Part shown: positions 16,012 to 22,832 of the stretch, in pieces | How the letters are laid out: every line of letters starts with the position of its first letter | Position numbering within the stretch: the first letter of the stretch is position 1 | DNA from: Sphingomonadales bacterium | GTDB taxonomy: Bacteria > Pseudomonadota > Alphaproteobacteria > Sphingomonadales > Sphingomonadaceae | NCBI GenBank assembly: GCA_028869175.1 | Contig: JAGWTB010000019.1 | Coordinates: forward strand, 1-34,594 | Length of the DNA stretch: 34,594 bases | Direction of reading: 5' to 3' | Translations under genes and position numbers: made by a program | The notes under the pieces: generated by a model | The model's database searches: none | The model's input: only the letters and a program-made list of their open reading frames with translations | What the model was told of the DNA's origin: nothing

Positions 16012-16626
16012 GGCCTTGGCCAAAGCAGCCTGAACCGCAGGGCGCGCGCCCACCCGCGCGCGCCACTGTGCTACCGCCGGGTAGCGCGTGATGCCGCCGG
16101 CGTGCTCATGATACTTGTCCACCCATGGCCAGCAGGCCATGTCGGCAATCGAATAGTCGCGGCATATCCACGCCCGCCCCTGCAAGCGCGCTTCCAGCAC
16201 GGTGAACAGTCTGGCCACTTCCTTGCGAAAGCGGTGCAGCGCCAGCGATGTTTCCGCCGGATCGCGCCCCGGCTTGCCTGCCGCGCGGGCAAACCAGTTG
16301 ACCTGACCCGCCATCGGCCCCAGCCCGGCGAGCTGCCAGCAGACCCACGATTCCACCTCGGTCCGTCCCGGCTCGTCCGCCGGGCAGAACTGCCCCGATT
16401 TGCGGGCGAGATATTGCAGGATCGCCCCGGACTCGAACACCGTGACCGCACCATCGACCAGCGCCGGAATGCGGCCGTTGGGATTGATCGCCCGGAACGC
16501 CGGATCGGCCTGCTCGCCCTCCAGGATGTTCACCGTCGTCACGGTGTAGGGCAGCGCCATTTCCTCCAGCGCTATCGTCACCTTCAGCGCGTTCGGCGTG
16601 GGGAAATGATAAAGGCGGATGGTCAC
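15991..16626 (-). CDS. Glutathione S-transferase family protein
   Basis: From the GTG at 16626 the protein has 211 residues. The N-terminal thioredoxin-like domain starts TIRLYHFPTPNALKV and has the glutathione-site elements NPNGRIPALVD and ESGAILQYL. The C-terminal all-helical domain includes QVNWFARAA and a SIADMACWPWV segment. This is close to YfcG/YghU (Nu-class) enzymes, which have disulfide reductase or glutathione lyase activity. The start overlaps the cupin stop (GTGA), placing it last in the SDR-ADH-cupin-GST operon. In sphingomonads such GSTs can act in aryl-ether breakdown, but nothing here fixes the substrate. A longer upstream frame overlaps the cupin gene and is rejected. Confidence 0.9.
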   Translation of the reverse strand: MTIRLYHFPTPNALKVTIALEEMALPYTVTTVNILEGEQADPAFRAINPNGRIPALVDGAVTVFESGAILQYLARKSGQFCPADEPGRTEVESWVCWQLAGLGPMAGQVNWFARAAGKPGRDPAETSLALHRFRKEVARLFTVLEARLQGRAWICRDYSIADMACWPWVDKYHEHAGGITRYPAVAQWRARVGARPAVQAALAKASASPGE

Positions 16627-17081
16627 TCGCCCTCGTCCTTGAGCGGCCGGAACGCGACCTGCATCATGGTGCGCGCCTCCAGCCCGATGTCGGGAAACCG
16701 CGACACGTCCCACGGATCGCGACCTCCGATATCGAAATAGACCGCCGGCTCCTGCGAACGGTTCTGCAAGTGATGGCCGTTGGCCACGCCTGCCTTGAAG
16801 CACACGCAATCGCCGGCACGCAGCACTTCCTCGCCGTCGTCGGAAACGAGCACTAGTTCACCCGAAACGACGATCACCGCTTCGTCGTTCGCGCTGTGCC
16901 AATGGCGATTGGTCGACCAGCCGCCGGGCGGCAGTTCCACCCGGTTGACCCCGAACTGCGTCAACCCGAACTGCCGGGTGACGGTCCACGTGCGGCGGCC
17001 CTGCATTTTCTCGTCATGCGGCGGCGGGTAGGAGCTGCCCCCGGTGCGCACCGCTTCTGCACTGAAATCGGCCTTGGCCAT
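16623..17081 (-). CDS. Cupin-domain protein
   Basis: The 152-residue protein is a single small beta-barrel cupin. Motif 1 is seen in RHWHSANDEAVIVVSGE with candidate metal ligands His60, His62 and Glu67; motif 2 in GDCVCFKAGVANGHHLQNRS supplies His103. Such proteins bind a metal and act as dioxygenases, isomerases or ligand sensors. The start ATG at 17081 follows the ADH stop by 11 bp. It ends in a GTGA overlap with the GST gene. Its role in the operon may be to bind or convert the same substrate as the two dehydrogenases; that is inferred from position only. Confidence 0.85.
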   Translation of the reverse strand: MAKADFSAEAVRTGGSSYPPPHDEKMQGRRTWTVTRQFGLTQFGVNRVELPPGGWSTNRHWHSANDEAVIVVSGELVLVSDDGEEVLRAGDCVCFKAGVANGHHLQNRSQEPAVYFDIGGRDPWDVSRFPDIGLEARTMMQVAFRPLKDEGE

Positions 17082-17092
17082 AGGCTGGTCCT

Positions 17093-18127
17093 TCAAAGCA
17101 AGCGCGGATCGACCACGGTACGGATCGGGGCGGCGGCGCTGGTCATCTCCGCGATGGCCTGACCGACCCCGCCAAGCCCGATCCGCGCGCCGAGCCAGGG
17201 GCGGACGTCGATCCGCCCGTCTGCAATGGCGCGCAGGGCAAGGTCCATGTCTTCCGGCTTTTCGCCGCCGGCGAAGTGGACGGTCAGTTCCTTGTTCTGC
17301 GCCGCGAAGTTGTAGAGCGAATCCGCCTCCATGCAGTATCCGCCCATGACGATGCGGCAGCGATAGCCGACCGCACCGACGATTTCCTGCAACATGCCCG
17401 GCAGGCCGACGCATTCGTAGACCAGAGTGATCGCGCGGTTGCCCAGCGACGGGATCGGCGCATAGGGCGATACCTCGCGCGGATCGACCGCGATGTCCGC
17501 TCCCATGCGCAGCGCCATGGCGCGCCGGTCGGGGTGGTAATCGCTGGCGATTATCGGTGCCACGCCCATCAGGCGGAGCCCGGCAATCACCCCCAGCCCG
17601 ATTGCGCCGCAGCCAATCACCAGCGCCGCGTCCTCCTTCGTCGGTGCGCCGCGCCGGGCATGTTCGAGGCCGACTGCCAGCGGCTCGATCATCGCGCCCA
17701 TGTCGTCGTCCATGGCATCGGGAATCTCGATGAGGAAATCCTCGTCGAGCAGCATCAGTTCGCCGCAGCCGCCGGGGCAATCGTGGCTGAAGCCAACCAC
17801 GGCATGGGCCCCGCCAGCGCGCATGATCGGGATCGAGGTAACGCGCCGCCCCGGCTTGACCTTGCGCGCGCTGCCAGTGCCGTAGTCGATCACTTCGCCG
17901 ACATATTCATGCCCCGGCACGAAAGCGCGCGAACGATCCAGCGCGGCATAGGGCCCGCCGAACTGGCGCGACAGGTCGATGATGTGCTGGCCGGAATGGA
18001 GGAAGTGTGCGTCCGAGGCGCAGAGCCCGCACGAATGGGTGCGCACCAGCGCCTGTCCCTTGCCCGGCTCCGGATCGGGCATTTCGCCGACCTGGACCGC
18101 ACCGTCGATAACATAGGCTGCCTTCAT
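17093..18127 (-). CDS. Zinc-dependent medium-chain alcohol dehydrogenase
   Basis: The 344-residue protein is a medium-chain dehydrogenase. Catalytic zinc ligands are expected in CGLCASD (Cys33/Cys36), GHEYVGEV (His73, Glu74) and Glu148. The cofactor motif GCGAIGLG is at 172-179, followed by an acidic residue after the second strand (ASDYHPDRR, Asp), which favours NAD+. The usual four-cysteine structural zinc lobe is not present; only CPGGC remains near 117-121. It should oxidise an alcohol or polyol to a carbonyl. The ATG follows the SDR stop by 16 bp. The substrate is unknown. Confidence 0.9.
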   Translation of the reverse strand: MKAAYVIDGAVQVGEMPDPEPGKGQALVRTHSCGLCASDAHFLHSGQHIIDLSRQFGGPYAALDRSRAFVPGHEYVGEVIDYGTGSARKVKPGRRVTSIPIMRAGGAHAVVGFSHDCPGGCGELMLLDEDFLIEIPDAMDDDMGAMIEPLAVGLEHARRGAPTKEDAALVIGCGAIGLGVIAGLRLMGVAPIIASDYHPDRRAMALRMGADIAVDPREVSPYAPIPSLGNRAITLVYECVGLPGMLQEIVGAVGYRCRIVMGGYCMEADSLYNFAAQNKELTVHFAGGEKPEDMDLALRAIADGRIDVRPWLGARIGLGGVGQAIAEMTSAAAPIRTVVDPRLL

Positions 18128-18143
18128 GGTCCGGTTCCTCCTG

Positions 18144-18905
18144 TCAGACGCCTGCCGCCATGCCGCCGGTTACCCGCAGCACTTCCCCGGTGACGAATTT
18201 TGCCTTGCGCGACGTGAGCCACAGCATGGCTTCGACGATATCCGCCTCCTCACCGTCTTCCTGCGACATCTGCATCGCCTTGACCCGCGCCTTGGTTGCC
18301 TCTGGCAGTTCGGCGCGGATCGTATCGGTCAGGATAAGGCCGGGCGAAATCGCGTTCACCCGGATGCCGTCCGGCGCGAGTTCACGCGCGAGGGTGATGG
18401 TCAGCCCGGCGACCGCCAGCTTGCTGTCGCCATAGGCCGATCCGCCCATGTGCGCCGCCGAGGAGGATATGTTGACCATGCTCGCCCCGGCGCGGCCCTG
18501 CATGTGCGGCCGCGCGGCAAGCGTGCAGGCGACGACGCCGATCACGTTGACCTCGAACAGGCGGCGCACCTTGGCGAGGCCCATCTTGAGGATCGGCTGG
18601 CCATATTCATCGCTGTGCAGCCCGGCGTTGTTGATCAGGATGTCGATCCCGCCATGCGCTTTCGCTGCCTGCGCCATCACCTCGGCCATGCGCGTTTCGT
18701 CGGTGACGTCGCCGGCAAGGCCTTCGGCACTGCCCCCCGCAGCGCGGATCGCTGCCGCCGCTGCTTCCACCGCCGCGCTGTCACGATCGACGAGCACGAC
18801 ATGGACACCCTGGCGCGCCAGCGCATCGCCGAACGCCTTGCCGAAACCGCGCGCGCCGCCAGTGATGACGGCGGTTCGGACGGGGGTATTCTCATTGGTG
18901 GCCAT
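18144..18905 (-). CDS. Short-chain dehydrogenase/reductase (SDR)
   Basis: From the ATG at 18905 the protein has 253 residues, the usual size for classical SDRs. The cofactor motif TGGARGFG is at 15-22, with Asp40 at the end of the second strand, which suggests NAD+. NNAG is at 92-95, the catalytic Ser is in ISSSAAH, and Tyr158 with Lys162 complete the site. A purine-rich ribosome site (GGGAGAAGG) precedes the start; a longer in-frame start would run into the hairpin array. It is the first gene of the operon with ADH, cupin and GST, and sits directly downstream of the three-hairpin repeat. Confidence 0.92.
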   Translation of the reverse strand: MATNENTPVRTAVITGGARGFGKAFGDALARQGVHVVLVDRDSAAVEAAAAAIRAAGGSAEGLAGDVTDETRMAEVMAQAAKAHGGIDILINNAGLHSDEYGQPILKMGLAKVRRLFEVNVIGVVACTLAARPHMQGRAGASMVNISSSAAHMGGSAYGDSKLAVAGLTITLARELAPDGIRVNAISPGLILTDTIRAELPEATKARVKAMQMSQEDGEEADIVEAMLWLTSRKAKFVTGEVLRVTGGMAAGV

Positions 18906-18930
18906 GGCCTTCTCCCTAAGATTCCGATTC

Positions 18931-19066
18931 GAAATTCGCGGAAGGGCGAATTTCGTTCCGGCACCAGCCCGCTCCCCCGCCCGGCCACCCAAAGCATTAT
19001 ACTTTATGGGTGGCCGGGCGGGGGAGCGGGCTGGTGCCGGACGATCCGAAACAACAGTTTCGGATC
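18931..19066. repeat. Array of three adjacent perfect stem-loops
   Basis: Three hairpins lie side by side. The first has 9-bp arms GAAATTCGC/GCGAATTTC (18931-18939 and 18946-18954). The second has very long 35-bp arms, perfectly paired (18957-18991 and 19007-19041), with a 15-base AT-rich loop. The third has 10-bp arms GATCCGAAAC/GTTTCGGATC (19043-19052 and 19057-19066) around AACA. The array lies after the ion-channel gene stop and just upstream of the SDR operon. The symmetric small-large-small layout looks like a repeat element rather than a simple terminator; no T-run follows on either strand. Confidence 0.88.
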
Positions 19067-19102
19067 TGAAACTACCAGCGCCGGGGCGGAAGGCCTCGCC
19101 TG

Positions 19103-20017
19103 CTAAACATCAACTACCGCGTGAAAGCGGGTGTAGTCGATCAGCCTTGTGCCGTCGGGCTTCGTGGTGACGATATCGGCAAAGCGAACGTCCCGGCGCA
19201 CGTCATCCGCGCCGTAGGCCCAGCTGCTGTGAATGGTCTGCCCGCTGCTTTCGTCAAAGCCTGACAGGATCACGACGAATTCGACCGACTCGGCCCCTGC
19301 CCCGCCATCCAGCCAGGGCCGCGCCGGACTCGCCTCGTCGATCCGGTGCATGATCGTCCAGGTCAGCATGAAAGCAGGGTTGCTGCTGCGTTCGAGTTCG
19401 AGATCGACGAAGCGCCGCATCGAAACGCCGCCCAGCTCGCTGTCGATCAGCATCGCCATGCGCACCTGCGCCGAAAAGATCATGTTGTGCCGCTGGTTGG
19501 CCGCGCGCAGCATCAGCATCGGCGTGCCATCAACATCGCGCAGGATCAGCACGTCGCTGAACAGGATGCGCGCGGTCGGTCGCGAAAAGCGGGCGAAGGC
19601 GATGCCGGTGGCCAGGGCGAACAGGGTCAGCCCCAGGCCGATCTCCAGCGCCACGATGATGTTGGCATAGAGCGAGACCGGATAGACGTTGCCGTAACCG
19701 ACAGTGGCGACGGTGTGGACGCTGAAAAAGAAGTCGCGCCAATACAGCGGCACGGTGCTGGCATCATGCGCCACCGCCAGCCCGGTGGGATCGATGCGGT
19801 ACAGCGCGGCGAAAACCAGGTTGAACAGGGTGAATACCCCGGCGAACAGCGCTGCCAGCCTTGGCCAGGTGAGTTGCATCAACCGGTGATAGAGATCGGT
19901 CGAAAGCCGGCGCGGCAGCCCCAGCGCCTCTACCCGCATCGCCCCGTCCTGCTTCACCATCGCCATCAGCGAGCGCGGGCGGTCGGGTTCCGGCTCTTTG
20001 GTTGGTTCGGGGGGCAT
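19103..20017 (-). CDS. Inward-rectifier potassium channel (KirBac-like)
   Basis: From the ATG at 20017 the protein has 304 residues. Two membrane helices (about 52-73 and 117-143) flank a pore loop with the potassium filter TVGYGN (105-110). The C-terminal half is the cytoplasmic beta-sandwich of inward-rectifier channels, with [16 protein letters not shown] and [22 protein letters not shown] as typical stretches. It should form a tetramer and conduct K+. The N-terminus is Pro/Glu rich with a likely slide helix before TM1. A longer upstream frame overlaps the sdhB promoter region and is not credible. It diverges from sdhB. Confidence 0.92.
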   Translation of the reverse strand: MPPEPTKEPEPDRPRSLMAMVKQDGAMRVEALGLPRRLSTDLYHRLMQLTWPRLAALFAGVFTLFNLVFAALYRIDPTGLAVAHDASTVPLYWRDFFFSVHTVATVGYGNVYPVSLYANIIVALEIGLGLTLFALATGIAFARFSRPTARILFSDVLILRDVDGTPMLMLRAANQRHNMIFSAQVRMAMLIDSELGGVSMRRFVDLELERSSNPAFMLTWTIMHRIDEASPARPWLDGGAGAESVEFVVILSGFDESSGQTIHSSWAYGADDVRRDVRFADIVTTKPDGTRLIDYTRFHAVVDV

Positions 20018-20084
20018 ACGCCACGACGTAGCGGGGGGGCCGCGTCCGCTCAAGCGGCAAACCGCCGCGCGCGGCACTCCCCCC

Positions 20085-20112
20085 TTGCCCCGCCGCGCCG
20101 AATCGCTAGAGG
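20085..20112 (+). promoter_or_regulatory. Candidate sdhB promoter
   Basis: TTGCCCC (20085-20091) and GCTAGAGG (20105-20112) are 13 bases apart and resemble the alphaproteobacterial housekeeping pattern. The same layout is seen before rne. The start would be near 20119, about 40 bases before the sdhB ATG. Visual match only. Confidence 0.35.
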
Positions 20113-20156
20113 GAGGCAAAGTTCGGCTTGACCGGCGCTCAACAGGGATTCTCTCG

Positions 20157-20939
20157 ATGGCGACCTTCACTCTTCCCGCGAACAGCAAGATCCGCAAGGC
20201 AGGCAAGCTGCACAAGGCGGCGGGCGCTTCCCGCGTGAAGACCTTCACCGTCTATCGCTACGATCCCGACAGCGGCGAAAACCCGCGCTACGATACCTTC
20301 GAGATCGATCTCGACACCTGCGGCCCGATGGTGCTCGACGCGCTGATCAAGATGAAGAGCGAGCAGGACCCCACGCTCACCTTCCGCCGCTCCTGCCGCG
20401 AAGGCATTTGCGGGTCCTGCGCGATGAACATGAACGGGCGCAATGGCCTTGCCTGCACCACGGCGATCGAAGATCTGCCGGGTGACGTGCGCATCACGCC
20501 GCTGCCGCACATGGACGTGATCAAGGACCTGGTTCCCGATTTCACGCATTTCTACGCGCAGTACGCCTCGATCCGCCCCTGGCTGCAAACCGTCAGCACC
20601 ACGCCTTCGGGCAAGGAACGCCTGCAAAGCCCCGAACAGCGCGAGAAGCTGGACGGGCTCTACGAGTGCATCCTGTGCGCCTGCTGCTCCACTTCCTGCC
20701 CCAGCTACTGGTGGAATTCCGACAGGTTCCTCGGCCCGGCGATCCTGCTCCAGGCCTACCGCTGGCTGGCCGACAGCCGCGACGAGATGACCGGCGAGCG
20801 GCTTGACGAGCTGGAAGATCCCTTCCGCCTCTATCGCTGCCACACCATCATGAACTGCGCCAACGTCTGCCCCAAGGGCCTGAGCCCGGCGCGCGCCATC
20901 GCCGAAATCAAGAAGATGCAGGCCGAACGGCACATCTGA
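20157..20939 (+). CDS. sdhB: Succinate dehydrogenase iron-sulfur subunit
   Basis: SdhB carries electrons from the flavoprotein SdhA to quinone in complex II of the respiratory chain and TCA cycle. The 260-residue protein has all three cluster sites. The [2Fe-2S] ligands are Cys80, Cys85, Cys88 and Cys100; the first [4Fe-4S] group is CILCACC (Cys171, 174, 177) with Cys238; the [3Fe-4S] ligands are Cys181, Cys228 and Cys234. The ribosome site AGGGA lies about 9 bases before the ATG. No sdhA, sdhC or sdhD lies in the window. A thioesterase gene follows after 19 bp. Confidence 0.97.
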   Translation: MATFTLPANSKIRKAGKLHKAAGASRVKTFTVYRYDPDSGENPRYDTFEIDLDTCGPMVLDALIKMKSEQDPTLTFRRSCREGICGSCAMNMNGRNGLACTTAIEDLPGDVRITPLPHMDVIKDLVPDFTHFYAQYASIRPWLQTVSTTPSGKERLQSPEQREKLDGLYECILCACCSTSCPSYWWNSDRFLGPAILLQAYRWLADSRDEMTGERLDELEDPFRLYRCHTIMNCANVCPKGLSPARAIAEIKKMQAERHI

Positions 20940-20958
20940 TCGCATTGGGGTCGGCCCC

Positions 20959-21411
20959 GTGTCCGCCTATTTTCGCTGGGAGCCCAGTCCGGACCATCCG
21001 GGCTGGACCGAGTACGACCTTGCCGGGCCGGAACATTACAACCGGGCGGTGCTCGGCACCCTGCTGGTGCGCGGCGAAGGGCCGGACCATTGCCGCGTGC
21101 GGCTGGCCCCGCGGCCCCACCACCTCAACTCCGCCGGACGCACCCATGGCGGCATAACTCTCGGCCTGATCGACGTCTCGCTGTTCGCGGCGATGTACCA
21201 GTTGCGGCAGGTGCCGGTTTCCGGCTCGGTCACGATCGATCTGCAAAGCCAGTTCATCGGCCCGGGTGACGGCAGCCTGCCGCTCGATTGCGTGGTCGAG
21301 CTGCTCCGCGAAACCGGACGCATGGGCTTTCTGCGCGGGCTGGTGGTCCAGGAGGAGGCGCTGGTCGCCAGCTTCACCGCCACCGTGCGCAAGCCGGGCA
21401 CGCCGAAGTGA
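20959..21411 (+). CDS. PaaI-family hotdog thioesterase
   Basis: The 150-residue protein starts at a GTG at 20959 and has the size and pattern of hotdog-fold thioesterases. RTHGGITLGLIDVSLFAAMYQ (about 61-81) matches the conserved HGG-x-D region of the PaaI/YbgC-type active site. The strand GSVTIDLQSQFIGPGDG and the C-terminal EEALVASFTATVRKP complete the fold. It should hydrolyse an acyl-CoA thioester; the acyl group is unknown. It ends in a GTGA overlap with zapE, so both are likely made from one transcript, possibly together with sdhB. Confidence 0.85.
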   Translation: MSAYFRWEPSPDHPGWTEYDLAGPEHYNRAVLGTLLVRGEGPDHCRVRLAPRPHHLNSAGRTHGGITLGLIDVSLFAAMYQLRQVPVSGSVTIDLQSQFIGPGDGSLPLDCVVELLRETGRMGFLRGLVVQEEALVASFTATVRKPGTPK

Positions 21412-22523
21412 CCGGCCTGATCGCCCGCTATGAAGCGCTGGTCGCCGCCGGCGAGCTGCGTCCCGATGCCGAGCAGGAAGCGGCGGCGATGCGGCTGGAG
21501 AAGCTGCAGCGCGAACTCGAAGCGGCCAGCGCCGGCACCGGCCTGCTGGGCCGGCTGTTCGGCAAGAAGCGCGAACAGCCGCGCGGCATCTACATGTGGG
21601 GCGGGGTCGGGCGCGGCAAGTCGATGCTGATGGACCTGTTCCACGATTCGCTGCGGATCGAGGAAAAGCGCCGGGTCCACTTCCACGCTTTCATGCTGGA
21701 GGTCCACGCACTGCTGCGCGAGGAGCGCAAGAAGGAAGCGGGCGATCCGATCCTGCCGGTCGCGGCAACGCTGGCGCGCGATCTCAAATGCCTCGCCTTT
21801 GACGAGATGGTGGTCAACAATTCCGCCGACGCCATGATCATGAGCCGGCTGTTCACCTCGCTGATCGTCGATCAGGGGGTAACCGTGGTCACGACGTCAA
21901 ACCGCGCGCCGAAAGACCTCTACAAGGACGGCTTGAACCGCGAGCATTTCCTGCCGTTCATTGCCCTGATCGAGCGCGAGCTGGACGTGATCACGCTCAA
22001 CGGCCCGGTCGACTATCGCCTCCAGCGGCTTGGCGGCATGGACACCTGGCACACCCCGCTGGGCGACCCGGCGACCGAACAGGTGCGCGAGGCGTTCTAC
22101 CGCCTGACCGACTATTCGCCCGAGGACTACGATCACGTCCCCTCCGCCGATCTCGATCTGGGCGGCGGACGCAAGCTGCACGTTCCCCGCAGCCTCAAGG
22201 GCGTGGGCGTGTTCAGCTTCAAGCGGCTCTGCGCCGAAGCACGCGGCGCGGCGGATTACCTGGCGATTGCCCGGGCCTATCACACCGTGATCATCGTCGG
22301 CATCCCGCGCATGGGCCCGGAAAACCGCAACGAGGCAGCCCGGTTCGTCACGCTGATCGACGCGCTGTACGAAAACAAGGTCAAGCTGCTCGTCACTGCC
22401 AATGCCGAGCCGGAAGACCTCTACGAAGCCGGCGACGGGCGCTTCGAATTCGAACGCACGATCAGTCGCCTGATGGAAATGCAGAGCGCCGATTACCTCG
22501 CGCTGGGCCACGGCGAGGATTAA
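21408..22523 (+). CDS. zapE: Cell division protein ZapE (AFG1-like ATPase)
   Basis: The protein starts at a GTG inside the thioesterase stop (GTGA) and has 371 residues. It is an AFG1/ZapE-type P-loop ATPase: Walker A GGVGRGKS (65-72), Walker B CLAFDEMVV (128-136), sensor-like TTSNRAPKDLY, and the family stretch GVGVFSFKRLCAEARGAADYLAIA. In E. coli ZapE associates with the division ring under stress; mitochondrial AFG1 helps turn over respiratory proteins. The position after sdhB would fit a link with respiratory complexes, but this is only context. Confidence 0.93.
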   Translation: MTGLIARYEALVAAGELRPDAEQEAAAMRLEKLQRELEAASAGTGLLGRLFGKKREQPRGIYMWGGVGRGKSMLMDLFHDSLRIEEKRRVHFHAFMLEVHALLREERKKEAGDPILPVAATLARDLKCLAFDEMVVNNSADAMIMSRLFTSLIVDQGVTVVTTSNRAPKDLYKDGLNREHFLPFIALIERELDVITLNGPVDYRLQRLGGMDTWHTPLGDPATEQVREAFYRLTDYSPEDYDHVPSADLDLGGGRKLHVPRSLKGVGVFSFKRLCAEARGAADYLAIARAYHTVIIVGIPRMGPENRNEAARFVTLIDALYENKVKLLVTANAEPEDLYEAGDGRFEFERTISRLMEMQSADYLALGHGED

Positions 22524-22546
22524 CTCGCGGGTTCGCGCAGGTTTTT

Positions 22547-22678
22547 CTCACGCAAAGGCGCAAAGGCGCGAAGGTGTAGCGTCCGGCGGCGAAGCCGTCT
22601 CTCAAATCATAGGCAGAGCTGGCGTACCGGCCGGGCCTTGTCGCGCACCACCTTCGCGCCTTTGCGTCTTTGCGTGAG
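22547..22678. repeat. Inverted repeat with 30-bp arms
   Basis: The left arm (22547-22576) and right arm (22649-22678) are inverted copies with one mismatch in 30. They are built of CGCAAAGGCG-type units and separated by 72 bases. A small hairpin CGGC/GCCG lies inside. It sits between the convergent zapE and amidotransferase genes. This kind of repeat is, to my knowledge, frequent between sphingomonad genes. It may fold into a long stem in RNA from either strand. Confidence 0.88.
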
Positions 22679-22687
22679 CATCAAAAT

Positions 22688-22828
22688 CCTCCCCGCTCGC
22701 GGGGAGGTGGCGCGCGCGAAGCGCGTGACGGAGGGGGTGGGCCGGATCGTGCTTCCTCGAGCAGGTGCGCCAAAAGGATAGCCCCCTCCACCATGCTTCG
22801 CATGGTCCCCCTCCCCGTACCGGGGAGG
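22688..22828. repeat. Compound palindromic repeat ending both convergent operons
   Basis: Two like hairpins mark the ends: CCTCCCCG/CGGGGAGG at 22688-22707, and the same stem at 22810-22828. Between them are CCATGC/GCATGG (22791-22805), a GCGCG-rich stem, and complementary GGAGGGGGT/CCCCCTCC tracts. The whole is an imperfect inverted repeat of about 140 bp. It ends 4 bases before the amidotransferase stop (22833-22835). It looks like a sphingomonad intergenic repeat and could act as a terminator or RNA-stability element. Confidence 0.82.
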
Positions 22829-22832
22829 AATT

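Noticed and set aside
22524..22832. CRISPR array or small RNA gene in the repeat-rich gap
   Set aside because: The repeats are inverted pairs, not regularly spaced direct repeats with unique spacers; no promoter or stand-alone RNA signature was seen.
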